64,000 nucleotides of DNA from CAYFWF01 sp964346815 (GTDB lineage: Bacteria; Acidobacteriota; Aminicenantia; Aminicenantales; Aminicenantaceae), in the NCBI GenBank assembly GCA_964346815.1, contig CAYFWF010000060.1, positions 124,001 through 188,000 on the forward strand. The letters run 5' to 3'. This document shows positions 8,764 through 17,332 of the stretch, one piece after another. Both the position numbers and the translations under genes were made by a program. The notes beneath the pieces were generated by a model. The model made no database searches and was not told the origin of the DNA. It saw only the letters and a program-made list of their open reading frames with translations. The stretch's first letter is position 1; every line of letters starts with the position of its first letter.

Positions 8764-10155
8764 TCATTTCAGATCAGGATCATTCAATTTCCGCCTGAGC
8801 CCCTCCATCCGAGTACGAAGCTGATCGACGACATCCTGAAAAGCTGGATTACCATAGAGGTTATTCACTTCATGGGGATCGTTTTGAATATCATACAGCT
8901 CAAATTCCTGGGGATCCTCAAAATAATGGATATACTTCCAGCGTTTGGTGCGGATTCCACGGTTTTTGCGAACCATATGGACAGCCGGGTACTCATAATA
9001 TTCGTATAGGAATTCCGACCTCCAGGGAACGCTTTTACCCATCAGGAGCGGTTTTATGCTTTCTCCGTCCACATCATCCGGGAAGGGAACGCCTGCAAGA
9101 TCAAGAATAGTAGGGGCGATATCCACGTTCAACACCATCTCCTGATTCGCGGTGCCCGGACGGACCATCTTCGGATATTTCACGAGCAAGGGAATGCGAA
9201 TGGACGGCTCGTACATCAATCGTTTGTCAAAGAAATGGTGTTCACCCAAGAAGAACCCGTTATCGCCACTATAAATAACAACTGTGTCTTTATCAAATCT
9301 CAGCCTTTCCAGAGCATCCAGCACCCGCCCCACATTTTCATCGACGCCCACAAGGGTCCGGTAATAATTCTTAAGAAACATGTCCAGGTCCGGGACATCA
9401 TCAAAATCGCCAATTTTCATGTCTGCATTCTTGATCGCATCGGGCCTTCCCTCATAATCGTCATCGAATGTCAGGGGCTTGGGCATCTTCGTATCCCGGT
9501 AGAGATTCTCGAACCGCTTAGCTGGAAGCCAGCTTCTGTGCGGGGCTTTGTACCAAAGAAGCAGACAGAAGGGTCTTTCATGGTCCTGCTCTAAGAACTT
9601 TATAGCATGATCGGTCAGCACATCTGTCACGTGCCCTTGGTACTCCTTAAAGGGCCCGAAATTTTCGCTGATGATTGGATTATGGTATCTTCCCTGTCCC
9701 TTGAATCCAAAGGTGTAGTCAAAACCTCTTCCCCGGCCAAGATCTGTGTTGTGCCATTTTCCGATAAAAGCTGTCTCGTATCCGGCCTCCTTAAGAATTT
9801 CAGGAAAGGTCTTTTGTTCCATCGAAAGGGCTTCACCGTTGCGCCGAACGCCGTGATTGTGAACATATTTCCCAGTCAGAAAAGAAGCTCGACTCGGACC
9901 GCATAGGGATGTGGTGACAAACATGTTTTCGAACCGGACTCCCTGTTCGGCGATCCTATCCATGTTCGGAGTCTGGAGAATCTCGTTCCCTGCACAGCTC
10001 ATGGCATCCCATCTCTGGTCATCCGTCAAGAAGAAAACGAAATTGGGACTCTTGCCAGTTCTTCGAGCGCAAGATTGCAGGCCAGAGGAAAAGGCTGTCC
10101 CCAGCAATCCCGCTGAGGAATACTTAAGAAAATCTCTTCGAGAGATACGTCCCAT
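8764..10155 (-). CDS. formylglycine-dependent sulfatase, Tat-exported
   Basis: A type I sulfatase of the alkaline phosphatase superfamily, 463 residues. The N-terminus SRRDFLK is a Tat motif, and Cys29 in GLQSC looks like a lipobox, so it may be a Tat-exported lipoprotein. Metal ligands are in FLTDDQRWD; the modification site is LCGPSR (Cys85), the C-x-P-x-R sequence converted to formylglycine. Further conserved blocks are GKWHN, VIYSGDNGFFLGEH (Asp/Asn metal ligands) and KRLMYEPSIRIPLLVKYP. The domain order and length resemble exported glycan sulfatases such as N-acetylglucosamine-6-sulfatase or iduronate-sulfatase relatives; the substrate is unknown. AGGAGG precedes the ATG. It needs a formylglycine-generating enzyme, not seen in this window. 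Confidence 0.92.
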   Translation of the reverse strand: MGRISRRDFLKYSSAGLLGTAFSSGLQSCARRTGKSPNFVFFLTDDQRWDAMSCAGNEILQTPNMDRIAEQGVRFENMFVTTSLCGPSRASFLTGKYVHNHGVRRNGEALSMEQKTFPEILKEAGYETAFIGKWHNTDLGRGRGFDYTFGFKGQGRYHNPIISENFGPFKEYQGHVTDVLTDHAIKFLEQDHERPFCLLLWYKAPHRSWLPAKRFENLYRDTKMPKPLTFDDDYEGRPDAIKNADMKIGDFDDVPDLDMFLKNYYRTLVGVDENVGRVLDALERLRFDKDTVVIYSGDNGFFLGEHHFFDKRLMYEPSIRIPLLVKYPKMVRPGTANQEMVLNVDIAPTILDLAGVPFPDDVDGESIKPLLMGKSVPWRSEFLYEYYEYPAVHMVRKNRGIRTKRWKYIHYFEDPQEFELYDIQNDPHEVNNLYGNPAFQDVVDQLRTRMEGLRRKLNDPDLK

Positions 10156-10190
10156 TAAAAACCTCCTTTACTCGCACCGGCTGCTGGCGA

Positions 10191-10388
10191 CTACTTTCTT
10201 GGACCCCGCAAGATCCTGGCCGGCAGGGTGATGAGGGCCTTCAATAACTGAAAAACCGCATCCAGAGTGATTCCGATGAGTCGGAAGGGAATCAGAAGAA
10301 GCCATACCAAAGGATAAAGAAGTAAAGCAATAAGAGCAATCGGCCAGCAGAGCACCAAGAGAATCAGCCAAAGTAGAAATTTCGTCAT
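10191..10388 (-). CDS. small two-helix membrane protein
   Basis: A 65-residue hydrophobic protein with two closely spaced membrane segments (about 4-24 and 25-45) and a basic tail ending ARILRGPRK. AGAGGGA lies eight bases before the ATG, and the stop is 35 bp from the sulfatase start on the same strand, so the two are probably cotranscribed. I do not recognise a named family. The composition (runs of Leu/Ile/Trp/Pro in an alpha-helical pattern) and the ribosome site support a real gene. Confidence 0.65.
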   Translation of the reverse strand: MTKFLLWLILLVLCWPIALIALLLYPLVWLLLIPFRLIGITLDAVFQLLKALITLPARILRGPRK

Positions 10389-10459
10389 GCTTTCAATCCC
10401 TCTGCTCTTTATTTATCACAAGGCGGAAGCAAATTTCCATCCTAATTTTCGCTTTCTTC

Positions 10460-10489
10460 TTGACTTAGAGGAAATGCCAAATGTAAAAT
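10460..10489 (+). promoter_or_regulatory. sigma70-like promoter of the permease operon
   Basis: TTGACT at 10460-10465, an 18-base spacer and TAAAAT at 10484-10489. The permease ATG at 10502 lies only 12 bases after the -10 box, and no ribosome site precedes it, so the transcript would be almost leaderless. Confidence 0.5.
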
Positions 10490-10501
10490 TGCCATTACAC
10501 C

Positions 10502-11815
10502 ATGCAGTTGCAGATCGGGATCATCCTCATCATTATGGTCACAGCTTACGCTTTGACCAAGGCAAACAAGCTATCCGTCGAGCTCAGCATGCTCGCTGCT
10601 GCTTTGGCTGGAGGCATAGCAGGCGCTCTTATCCACACCCCTCCTGTTGGGCAGTTGGCCCGTCATCTTATCGAGGGCTCCTTTACCTATTTGGACGTCA
10701 TCCTTGTCTTTTCCACAGCGACAATTTTCATGGCTTTGGTCAATGAATCTGGCGGAGTGAACTATGTCGTCAGAGCCACGATCAAATATTTCTACAACGT
10801 GCGCATTCTAGCCCTGCTTTTTCTGATGGTCATCATCCTCATCCCAGGAGCCTTGACCGGGGCTGGAAGCGTTTCCCTGCTGGTAGTGGGAGCACCGACG
10901 GCGCTCGCGCTCAGCTATCTGGGTATTCCAAAACGGAGAGTTGCCGCCATCGTGTTTATTGTAGCGGGTCTGAGTGCGGCCGCTCCACCAGTCAACATTT
11001 GGGCCATGATCACCTGTGCCGGAACCGCCATCCCTTACGTTGGCTTCGAGCTTCCTCTGGGTATCCCTGTGCTTATTTTGGGAACCTTCACCATCCTCAC
11101 CTTGGGCTGGAAAAAAGAAGGCACCATGGATCGGAAGGCTGTGCTGAAAGAGCTCCCAGTAGTACCCGCAAAGATGAGCTGGTGGCGGGTGCTTCTCCCT
11201 TTCTTTGTTTTCTTTGGATTGGTCCTCGCCTACAGAATTTGGCCCTTTGATGTGCCTGTACTGGGATTGCCCTTACAATTTTCTGCAGCTGCTCTGACAG
11301 CTTGGCTTCTCAGCCCCAAGAAGATCAACATCCTCATCATCTCCAGGGATACAATGAAACGTCTTCTCCCCTTATTGGCTACCATGGTGGTTGTGGGCAT
11401 GCTGCAACAGATCATGACAGTAACGGGCGTACGGGGAATGCTCTCCTTTGCTGTCATCAGCACACCGCTGATACTCCTATTCATTTCTTTGGCCATCGTG
11501 ATCCCGGTTTCTGAAGGCGTCTTAACTTATGGGGCAGCAGCTATCCTAGGTATTCCTTTGATCTGGTATCTCGACTCGATCGGGCTTCATGCTACGGTTG
11601 CCCTCGCTGGTTTGAGTCTGCTTTGGCCCTTAGGCGATGGGCTCCCGCCTACCGCACTGATAGGAAGACTCAGCGTGATGGTTTCCGATTTTAAGGGAAG
11701 CTACTGGTCCTTTCTGAGGAGCACATGGCTTCCATGGATCGTGATTACGGTAGTGGGAATTCTGATGGTCGTCTACAGTGCAAAACTTGAGTTTTTAGTC
11801 AAATGGAGCATGTGA
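10502..11815 (+). CDS. DctM-like (TRAP/ion transporter superfamily) permease
   Basis: A 437-residue integral membrane protein with about 11 hydrophobic segments. Two internally related blocks with re-entrant-loop character can be seen: GALTGAGSVSLLVVG followed by AAPPVNIWAM in the first half, and VSEGVLTYGAAAILG followed by LWPLGDGLPPTALIG in the second. Glycine/proline-rich half-helix pairs of this type mark the ion transporter superfamily that includes TRAP large subunits (DctM), where they bind substrate and Na+. The substrate is unknown; downstream deacylase and dipeptidase genes suggest an amino acid, acylated amino acid or carboxylate. First gene of a plus-strand run to 15748. Confidence 0.7.
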   Translation: MQLQIGIILIIMVTAYALTKANKLSVELSMLAAALAGGIAGALIHTPPVGQLARHLIEGSFTYLDVILVFSTATIFMALVNESGGVNYVVRATIKYFYNVRILALLFLMVIILIPGALTGAGSVSLLVVGAPTALALSYLGIPKRRVAAIVFIVAGLSAAAPPVNIWAMITCAGTAIPYVGFELPLGIPVLILGTFTILTLGWKKEGTMDRKAVLKELPVVPAKMSWWRVLLPFFVFFGLVLAYRIWPFDVPVLGLPLQFSAAALTAWLLSPKKINILIISRDTMKRLLPLLATMVVVGMLQQIMTVTGVRGMLSFAVISTPLILLFISLAIVIPVSEGVLTYGAAAILGIPLIWYLDSIGLHATVALAGLSLLWPLGDGLPPTALIGRLSVMVSDFKGSYWSFLRSTWLPWIVITVVGILMVVYSAKLEFLVKWSM

Positions 11816-11830
11816 TATGGAGTTAGCCAG

Positions 11831-11986
11831 ATGCCTTTAATTATGATCCTTTACTATGCCATCTCTGCTTACCTGATCGTTCTCCTTCTCTGGAATTTTT
11901 TCAAAGAAAAAAAGAGTATCAACGATCTAGTCCTTTATCTTCTCGTTTTGATTCCCCTTATCTTAAGAATATTACGTGTTAAATGA
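11831..11986 (+). CDS. 51-residue membrane peptide between permease and hydrolase
   Basis: The frame runs from ATG at 11831 to TGA at 11986: MPLIMILYYAISAYLIVLLL, then a charged turn (FFKEKKS), a second hydrophobic segment and a basic end (RILRVK). That is two membrane helices with a short cytoplasmic or periplasmic loop. GGAG lies about ten bases upstream of the ATG, and the start is 15 bp after the permease stop. The stop lies 13 bp before the ATG of the next gene. Position, spacing and composition suggest a small accessory subunit of the permease, comparable in place (not in sequence) to the small DctQ subunit of TRAP systems. The family is not recognised. Confidence 0.6.
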   Translation: MPLIMILYYAISAYLIVLLLWNFFKEKKSINDLVLYLLVLIPLILRILRVK

Positions 11987-11999
11987 ATCAAGGAAAAAA

Positions 12000-13163
12000 A
12001 TGCGCCGCATTTCAACAATAAAAATACTGTTAGTTGCTGTTTTTGCAGCAATAATGATTAATGGAGGCGTGGAGCTTTACAGACATAGGCACTTCCAGCT
12101 GCCCATGGTCGCCGGACCAGGAATCACAAATGTCAAAAAATTGAGCGATTACTGCAGCAGCATCAGAGGCACGATGGCCGATACCTATGTGTTTTTTCTG
12201 GAAGGGAAAGAACAAGGTGGAAAAATGCTGATCATGTCCAACACCCATGCAAATGAGCCCGCTGCACTCCTAGCCAACCTTATTTTTTTCGAGAATGCAG
12301 TAGTCGAGAAAGGAACTCTGATCCTGATTCCTCAGTTCAACCACAGCGCCAGCCGCAACACGCGGCCTGGGGATGGCTATCCTCTATATTTTGAGATCCC
12401 TACAGACTGGGGCAGCAAGAAGTTCAGGATGGGGAATCGGGACGCCTCCTGGCTGGATCAGTGGCCAGATCCCGATGTCTATGTCCACTATCCAGACAAA
12501 CAGCTCCTCTCCTTTATCGATATCCGTAATACGAACCGCACATGGCCAGGCAGGCCAGATGGCCCGCTGATGGAGAGAGTGACCTATGCTGCAATGCAGA
12601 TCATAAGAGAGGAAAAGGTCGACGTCGCTGTGGACGTGCATGGGGCTGAGACCATGTTTCCGGTCACAAACTGTATCGTGGCCCCAGAAAAATCCATGAG
12701 AATTGCAACCATGACTACTTTGACGGTGAAAGCGAGAGAAAAGTTCGATAACCATGTCGAGCCTTCTCCCTCTGGATTCAGAGGCCTTTCCCACAGGGAG
12801 ATAGGAGATTTTTCGGAGGCCATGCCATTTCTATTGGAAGCTCCGATTCCTTTTCTCGATCAGCCCACTGGGCCAAAAACCACAGATCTGCTTCTGAATG
12901 GAAAAGATCCCTTTTTATTGAGTCTTTCCAAGAAGGGGAAATTGTTTGTTCCCTATGATGAAACAGGATGGCCCATGGACAAGCGGGTCGGCCAACACAC
13001 CTCGGTCATCCTGGAATTGATGCAGCAATTCACAAAAAAGTTTCCAGAGAAGCCGATAGAAGTCCAAAATGTGCCCCAGTACGCGGAAGTGGTCAAGAAC
13101 GGCGTAGGGAGCTATTATCATGACCCGAATAAAGCAGAAAAATCGAACATCTACCTGAATTAA
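12000..13163 (+). CDS. AspA/AstE-like zinc deacylase or carboxypeptidase, membrane-anchored
   Basis: A 387-residue protein of the succinylglutamate desuccinylase/aspartoacylase branch of M14-like zinc hydrolases. An N-terminal hydrophobic segment (residues about 8-24) acts as signal or anchor. The zinc motif H-x-x-E is seen in SNTHANEPAALL; DVAVDVHGAETMFP supplies the later His ligand, and an Arg/Asn block is in SASRNTRPG. Family members cleave N-acyl groups or C-terminal residues from amino acids and short peptides. The start at 12000 is chosen because AAGGA sits a few bases upstream; a GTG at 11976 would overlap the preceding small gene. It lies between the permease and a dipeptidase, which fits processing of the imported or exported substrate. 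Confidence 0.75.
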   Translation: MRRISTIKILLVAVFAAIMINGGVELYRHRHFQLPMVAGPGITNVKKLSDYCSSIRGTMADTYVFFLEGKEQGGKMLIMSNTHANEPAALLANLIFFENAVVEKGTLILIPQFNHSASRNTRPGDGYPLYFEIPTDWGSKKFRMGNRDASWLDQWPDPDVYVHYPDKQLLSFIDIRNTNRTWPGRPDGPLMERVTYAAMQIIREEKVDVAVDVHGAETMFPVTNCIVAPEKSMRIATMTTLTVKAREKFDNHVEPSPSGFRGLSHREIGDFSEAMPFLLEAPIPFLDQPTGPKTTDLLLNGKDPFLLSLSKKGKLFVPYDETGWPMDKRVGQHTSVILELMQQFTKKFPEKPIEVQNVPQYAEVVKNGVGSYYHDPNKAEKSNIYLN

Positions 13164-13268
13164 ACACAAAATCCAGAATGTCGGGATTTAAAAATGAAGA
13201 GAAGAAAAGAGGCGATGGCAAAAAACAGATCTCTCTTGATATAAATCATAATCAATAGGAGGAGGACT

Positions 13269-15032
13269 ATGAAGAATAAGAAGCTTTTACTCATAACCGG
13301 TATCCTGTTTGTCGGACTCGCTGCATTGAGTTTCCTCACTTTAGCCCCTGCAAAGGGAAAGACAAACTCGTTCGAACTCTCAGATTATTTACTGGATGGA
13401 TGCACTGTCATCATGGTGGGAAAGGATGCCTCGGTCGACGGATCGGTGATAACCACCCACACATGTGACTGTGGAGTATGTGATTGGACATGGAGACATG
13501 TTCCAGCAGCCGATCATGAGCCAGGCTCAACCCGAAAAATCTATCACATCAATCAATTCCGAACATGGCCTCCAGAGGAGGGCCTGAAGTGGGAGCTCTA
13601 TAAAAAAGATTTTACAGGAGTGGAAATTCCCCAGGTGCCCCATACCTATGCCTATCTCCACGGCGCGTTCGGATACATGAATGACCAACAGCTCGCCTTA
13701 GGAGAATCCACGATCGGATGCCGGAGGGAGATGCGAAATCCCACCCCTTCAGCCACGCTTGACATCACTATGCTGACTCTCCTGGCCATGGAGCGATGTA
13801 AGACGGCCCGTGAAGCTGTCAAGCTCATGGGATCTCTAGGAGAAAAGTACGGATACGGCTTCACCGATACAGGGGAGATGCTGGCACTGGCTGATCCCGA
13901 AGAATTGTGGATTTTCGAGATTATGCCGGTAGGCCCTCTGTGGACACCTGAGAGCGGAAAGCCTGGGGCCATTTGGTGCGCCCAGAGAGTTCCGGACGAC
14001 CATGTCAGCGTTTGCCCGAATGAATCCCGCATCGGAGAGATCGACCTGGATAATCCCGACTATTTCATGGCCTCGCCCAACGTAATTTCCTACGCAGTCG
14101 ACAAAGGCTATTACGACCCAGAGAGTGGAGATCCGTTCAACTGGAAAAAAGCCTACTCTCCAATAGAGGCGAGTGCTGCGAGTTCCAAAGGTTCTCGGGC
14201 GCGTCTGTGGCGTTTTTTCGATCTCGTGGCTCCCTCTCAGGAATACAGCCCTGAAACTCCCAATATGGAGCTTCCCTTTTCTGTCAAACCGGATAAAAAG
14301 CTCTCAGTAAAAGATGTGATGGATATGACGAGGGACAAATTCGAGGGAACGCCCTTCGATCCTGCCCACGGCCTCCAGGGAGGAGCCTTTGCCAATCCGA
14401 ACCGCCTCCCCTATGGGTTTACACTGGATAAGAAAAGGTACAACACTCCCCGGGTGATAGGTGTCAATCGAGCAGAATACGTGACCGTAACCCAGTGTCG
14501 AGGATGGCTGCCCCCCACCATCGGAGGCTTGGTGTGGCTGTGCTTCGGAGCCCAGGATACCTCCTGCTACATGCCTCTGTATGCAGGGGTCACCCGAATC
14601 CCTCACTCTTTTGAAATCGGTGATCACTGGGAGTTCAATAGAGAATCGGCACGATGGGCGTTCGATTATGTGGACTTCCATACCCAAGTCGTCTACTCCC
14701 ATGCTATCCAGGATGTGCGGAAAGCACAGGAGAAGTGGGAGGGCGATGCCTTGGTAAGGGTTGAGACCATAGATAAAGTTGCCCTGGAGCTGCATAAGAA
14801 AAACCCAGCTCAAGCCATGTCGTTCTTGACGGAATACAGCAACACCCATGCCAACGCGGTGATAGAGGCTTGGTGGAAGCTGGGAAATGACCTCCTGGTA
14901 AAATACAACAAACTGTGGATTTATGATGCCGAAACTCGGGAGCGTAACAGATTGGATTTTCCCGACTGGTATCTGAGAGAACTGATAAAATACAACCACC
15001 TCGAGCCAGAGGAGCCGAGAGAGCAGAGGTGA
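13269..15032 (+). CDS. C69 family dipeptidase (PepD-like), exported
   Basis: A 587-residue Ntn-hydrolase. A signal peptide (about residues 5-28) and a short propeptide lead to GCTVIMVGKDASVDGS, where Cys45 should become the N-terminal nucleophile after autocleavage, as in lactobacillal PepD. Other family blocks are GESTIGCRREM, LLAMERCKTAREAVKLMG, YGYGFTDTGEMLALADPEELWIFE (given in part) and RVPDDHVSVCPNESRIGEID. Members hydrolyse a broad range of dipeptides. The first part also has a Cys-rich CDCGVCDW stretch. GGAGGAGG precedes the ATG closely. Within the permease operon it would release free amino acids outside the cytoplasmic membrane. Confidence 0.9.
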   Translation: MKNKKLLLITGILFVGLAALSFLTLAPAKGKTNSFELSDYLLDGCTVIMVGKDASVDGSVITTHTCDCGVCDWTWRHVPAADHEPGSTRKIYHINQFRTWPPEEGLKWELYKKDFTGVEIPQVPHTYAYLHGAFGYMNDQQLALGESTIGCRREMRNPTPSATLDITMLTLLAMERCKTAREAVKLMGSLGEKYGYGFTDTGEMLALADPEELWIFEIMPVGPLWTPESGKPGAIWCAQRVPDDHVSVCPNESRIGEIDLDNPDYFMASPNVISYAVDKGYYDPESGDPFNWKKAYSPIEASAASSKGSRARLWRFFDLVAPSQEYSPETPNMELPFSVKPDKKLSVKDVMDMTRDKFEGTPFDPAHGLQGGAFANPNRLPYGFTLDKKRYNTPRVIGVNRAEYVTVTQCRGWLPPTIGGLVWLCFGAQDTSCYMPLYAGVTRIPHSFEIGDHWEFNRESARWAFDYVDFHTQVVYSHAIQDVRKAQEKWEGDALVRVETIDKVALELHKKNPAQAMSFLTEYSNTHANAVIEAWWKLGNDLLVKYNKLWIYDAETRERNRLDFPDWYLRELIKYNHLEPEEPREQR

Positions 15033-15085
15033 AACGGTCACTTCAAAATATAAATAAAAATTAGAGTAAAAGGAGTAGGTCTTAA

Positions 15086-15748
15086 ATGAAAATTATTAAG
15101 CCCAAAAGAGCGGTTTTCCTGTTTTGGAGTCTGTTCTTTATTGCATCAGTTCCTGGCCTGGCTGAAGCAGACATTCCAAAGGCAGATTTGCCTGTTCTCA
15201 ACACCTCGGCTGGACAAAGCGCAGATGTGGAAACTCTGAATGTCATCTGCGAAGAGGCTGGCGTGAAATACGATTATTGTGATGTTCCCACTGTAGAACT
15301 GATCGATGCAGGAGTCGGATTGGCTGATAAGGAATCAGGTCCGGGATTTCATGTCGAAGTGAATACAGATCTTTCCGAATATCCTAAAGGCACCCCTTAT
15401 GAGACTATCATCTTCGCCATAGGAGCCAGCCTGAAAGGAATGGGTGCTTCGGGGTTGACTGTGGATGCTGAAGTCAACCGGTTGAAAAAGATCATCGACT
15501 ATTGCAAAGAGAATAATATTTTCCTCATCGCGGTCCATGCAGCGGGCTCATCCGGAAGAGGAGCTCCGGGCAGCGACAATGAGCGCATGATCGATGCAGT
15601 CGCTCCCTATGCTGACTATATCATCGTGGTGGCCGACAGCAATAAAGACGGAAGGTTCACGACCATCGCTCAAGATAAAGGAATCCCTCTGACAGAAGTA
15701 GAATATGCCCTTGAGATAGTGGATATCATCAAGCAAGTCTTCGAATAA
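15086..15748 (+). CDS. DUF6305-like exported protein
   Basis: A 220-residue protein with a signal peptide (FLFWSLFFIASVPGLAEA). The mature part reads like a Rossmann-type alpha/beta domain: PVLNTSAGQSADVETL at the start of the first strand-helix unit, TIIFAIGASLKGMGASG, FLIAVHAAGSSGRGAPG, a DYIIVVADSNKDG strand and a C-terminal helix ending in KQVFE. I associate this pattern with DUF6305; that assignment is from memory and of moderate certainty. The function is unknown. It is last in the permease operon, with AAGGAG before the ATG, and could be a substrate-binding or chaperone component of the transport system. Confidence 0.65.
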   Translation: MKIIKPKRAVFLFWSLFFIASVPGLAEADIPKADLPVLNTSAGQSADVETLNVICEEAGVKYDYCDVPTVELIDAGVGLADKESGPGFHVEVNTDLSEYPKGTPYETIIFAIGASLKGMGASGLTVDAEVNRLKKIIDYCKENNIFLIAVHAAGSSGRGAPGSDNERMIDAVAPYADYIIVVADSNKDGRFTTIAQDKGIPLTEVEYALEIVDIIKQVFE

Positions 15749-15781
15749 GCTCTCTTTTCTTTCCTTAGTATTTTCTTATTT

Positions 15782-17197
15782 TCAAGAATTAGATTCCAAC
15801 ATGCGGGCAGTCGCTCTGATCACCTCGAATGCATTTTTAACCTCTCGCTCGTGGGTGCGGAAGCCAAGGATACAAATCCGAATGGCGAATTTCCCGCTCA
15901 AAAGGGTGGACGAGAGATAGAGCTTTTTTGTCGCAACCAGAGCTTTCAGCAACCGCCGATTGAACCTGTTGACATTTCCCTTTTTTGGATGGTAACGAAG
16001 AGCAAAAGCAGAAAGTTCAGGAACAGATAAACATTCAAAACCCGGTTCCTCCAGGAAGCGGTGATAGATCCATTGGGTCAATCGGAGTTTCTCGGCAAGG
16101 TTTTCTCGGAATGCCTGGACACCGAAAAATTTGAGCGGAAGCCACACCCGCAATCCTCTGAATGAACGGGAGAGTTCAGGAGAATGGTCTGCGGCATCCA
16201 GCTCTCCCTCGGGAACGGGATGATCCTGTATGTAATCTGCGGCCATGACGTGTGCGCGTTTGAGAAGCTCCCCTTGTTTTACCAGAAGGCTGCCTGTACC
16301 GTAGGGAACAAAAAGACCCTTGTGAGGATCGAGAACAACTGAATCCGAGCTCTCGATACCCCTGAGAACTTTTTTTCCTTCCTCACAGAGATTGAAGAAG
16401 CCGCCATAGGCCCCGTCGATGTGATACCAGAGTGAATGTCTTTTTGCGATTCCACCCAGTTCAACCAGAGGATCCACGGCTCCTGTGTTGGTTGTCCCTG
16501 CATTCCCAACCAGCATGAAAGGCTTCAGTCCCCTTTCCAGGTCTTTCGTAATCGCTCTTTCAAACTCTTCAGGAACAGCACGGAAATTCGCATCAACCCT
16601 CAACATTCTCAAATTTTTTTTCGGGATTCCGGCTAATTCTGCAACTTTCATCACACAATGATGGGTTTGATTCGACATATAGATTGTCCCCGAGCCGAAA
16701 TCATCGCCGAGAAGGTGTTTTCTTGCTGTCACCACGGCGCTGAAATTCGCAAGCGACCCGCCAGATGTCAAGATGCCTCGGGTAGAATCTGGATATCGCA
16801 TCCACTGGGAAAACCAGTTCAAACAAGTATGTTCCAAACGGGCGCAGGCCGGTGCAGCAAACCAAACGCCCACATAGCGGTTCGTCGCTGCAGCGATGAA
16901 ATCAGCAATCGCAGACGGATACAGACCTCCTCCTGGTATGTACCCCATAAAAGAAGGATGGGGATGGGTGATTGATGCGGGGATAATTCTCTTCATCAAA
17001 AAATCGAGAAGGAACTCGAAATCACATCCCTCCTCCGGCGGAGGATCCAACAAGGAATCGGCGACTTCAGGATATTTATCCAGGTTAGAACAAGGTGCAT
17101 CCGGCAAGCTTTTGATGTGGTCAATGATGGCTTCCAATACCGTCTCCCCCATTTGGCGCATTTTTTCAGGAGATAGCTCCAAATTCGTCACTTTCAT
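15782..17197 (-). CDS. PLP-dependent group II (aromatic-type) amino acid decarboxylase
   Basis: A 471-residue cytosolic enzyme of the aromatic-L-amino-acid/glutamate decarboxylase family. The Schiff-base Lys lies in DPHKGLFVPYG (about residue 295), the Asp that pairs with the pyridine nitrogen in YHIDGAYGGFF, and the ring-stacking His in NQTHHCVMKVAELAGI. TSGGSLANFSAVVTAR and VGNAGTTNTGAVDPL are further family blocks. The N-terminal LPDAPCSNL and SFMGYIPGGG segments match aromatic decarboxylases better than glutamate ones. The probable reaction is removal of CO2 from an aromatic L-amino acid to give the amine. AGGAG precedes the ATG. It is convergent with the DUF6305-like gene and divergent from the heparinase-like gene. 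Confidence 0.85.
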   Translation of the reverse strand: MKVTNLELSPEKMRQMGETVLEAIIDHIKSLPDAPCSNLDKYPEVADSLLDPPPEEGCDFEFLLDFLMKRIIPASITHPHPSFMGYIPGGGLYPSAIADFIAAATNRYVGVWFAAPACARLEHTCLNWFSQWMRYPDSTRGILTSGGSLANFSAVVTARKHLLGDDFGSGTIYMSNQTHHCVMKVAELAGIPKKNLRMLRVDANFRAVPEEFERAITKDLERGLKPFMLVGNAGTTNTGAVDPLVELGGIAKRHSLWYHIDGAYGGFFNLCEEGKKVLRGIESSDSVVLDPHKGLFVPYGTGSLLVKQGELLKRAHVMAADYIQDHPVPEGELDAADHSPELSRSFRGLRVWLPLKFFGVQAFRENLAEKLRLTQWIYHRFLEEPGFECLSVPELSAFALRYHPKKGNVNRFNRRLLKALVATKKLYLSSTLLSGKFAIRICILGFRTHEREVKNAFEVIRATARMLESNS

Positions 17198-17279
17198 AGC
17201 CGGCTTCTCCTCTCTCTTTAAACGGCAGTCCTCTTATGATATATCAAAAACGCTCATAAAAGGAAAAACAAGATTTGGA

Positions 17280-17307
17280 TTGGATTAATTCCCTGCACTT
17301 GTAATAG
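17280..17307 (+). promoter_or_regulatory. sigma70-like promoter of the heparinase-like gene
   Basis: TTGGAT at 17280-17285, a 16-base spacer and TAATAG at 17302-17307, about 25 bp before the start codon at 17333. The -10 box ends eight bases before an alternative ATG at 17315, which argues against that upstream start. Confidence 0.4.
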
Positions 17308-17332
17308 AATACCAATGATATGGAGGGAAATG

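Noticed and set aside
14304..15041. A 245-codon minus-strand frame inside the C69 dipeptidase gene
   Set aside because: It is antisense to a recognised enzyme, with irregular composition and no supporting motif.
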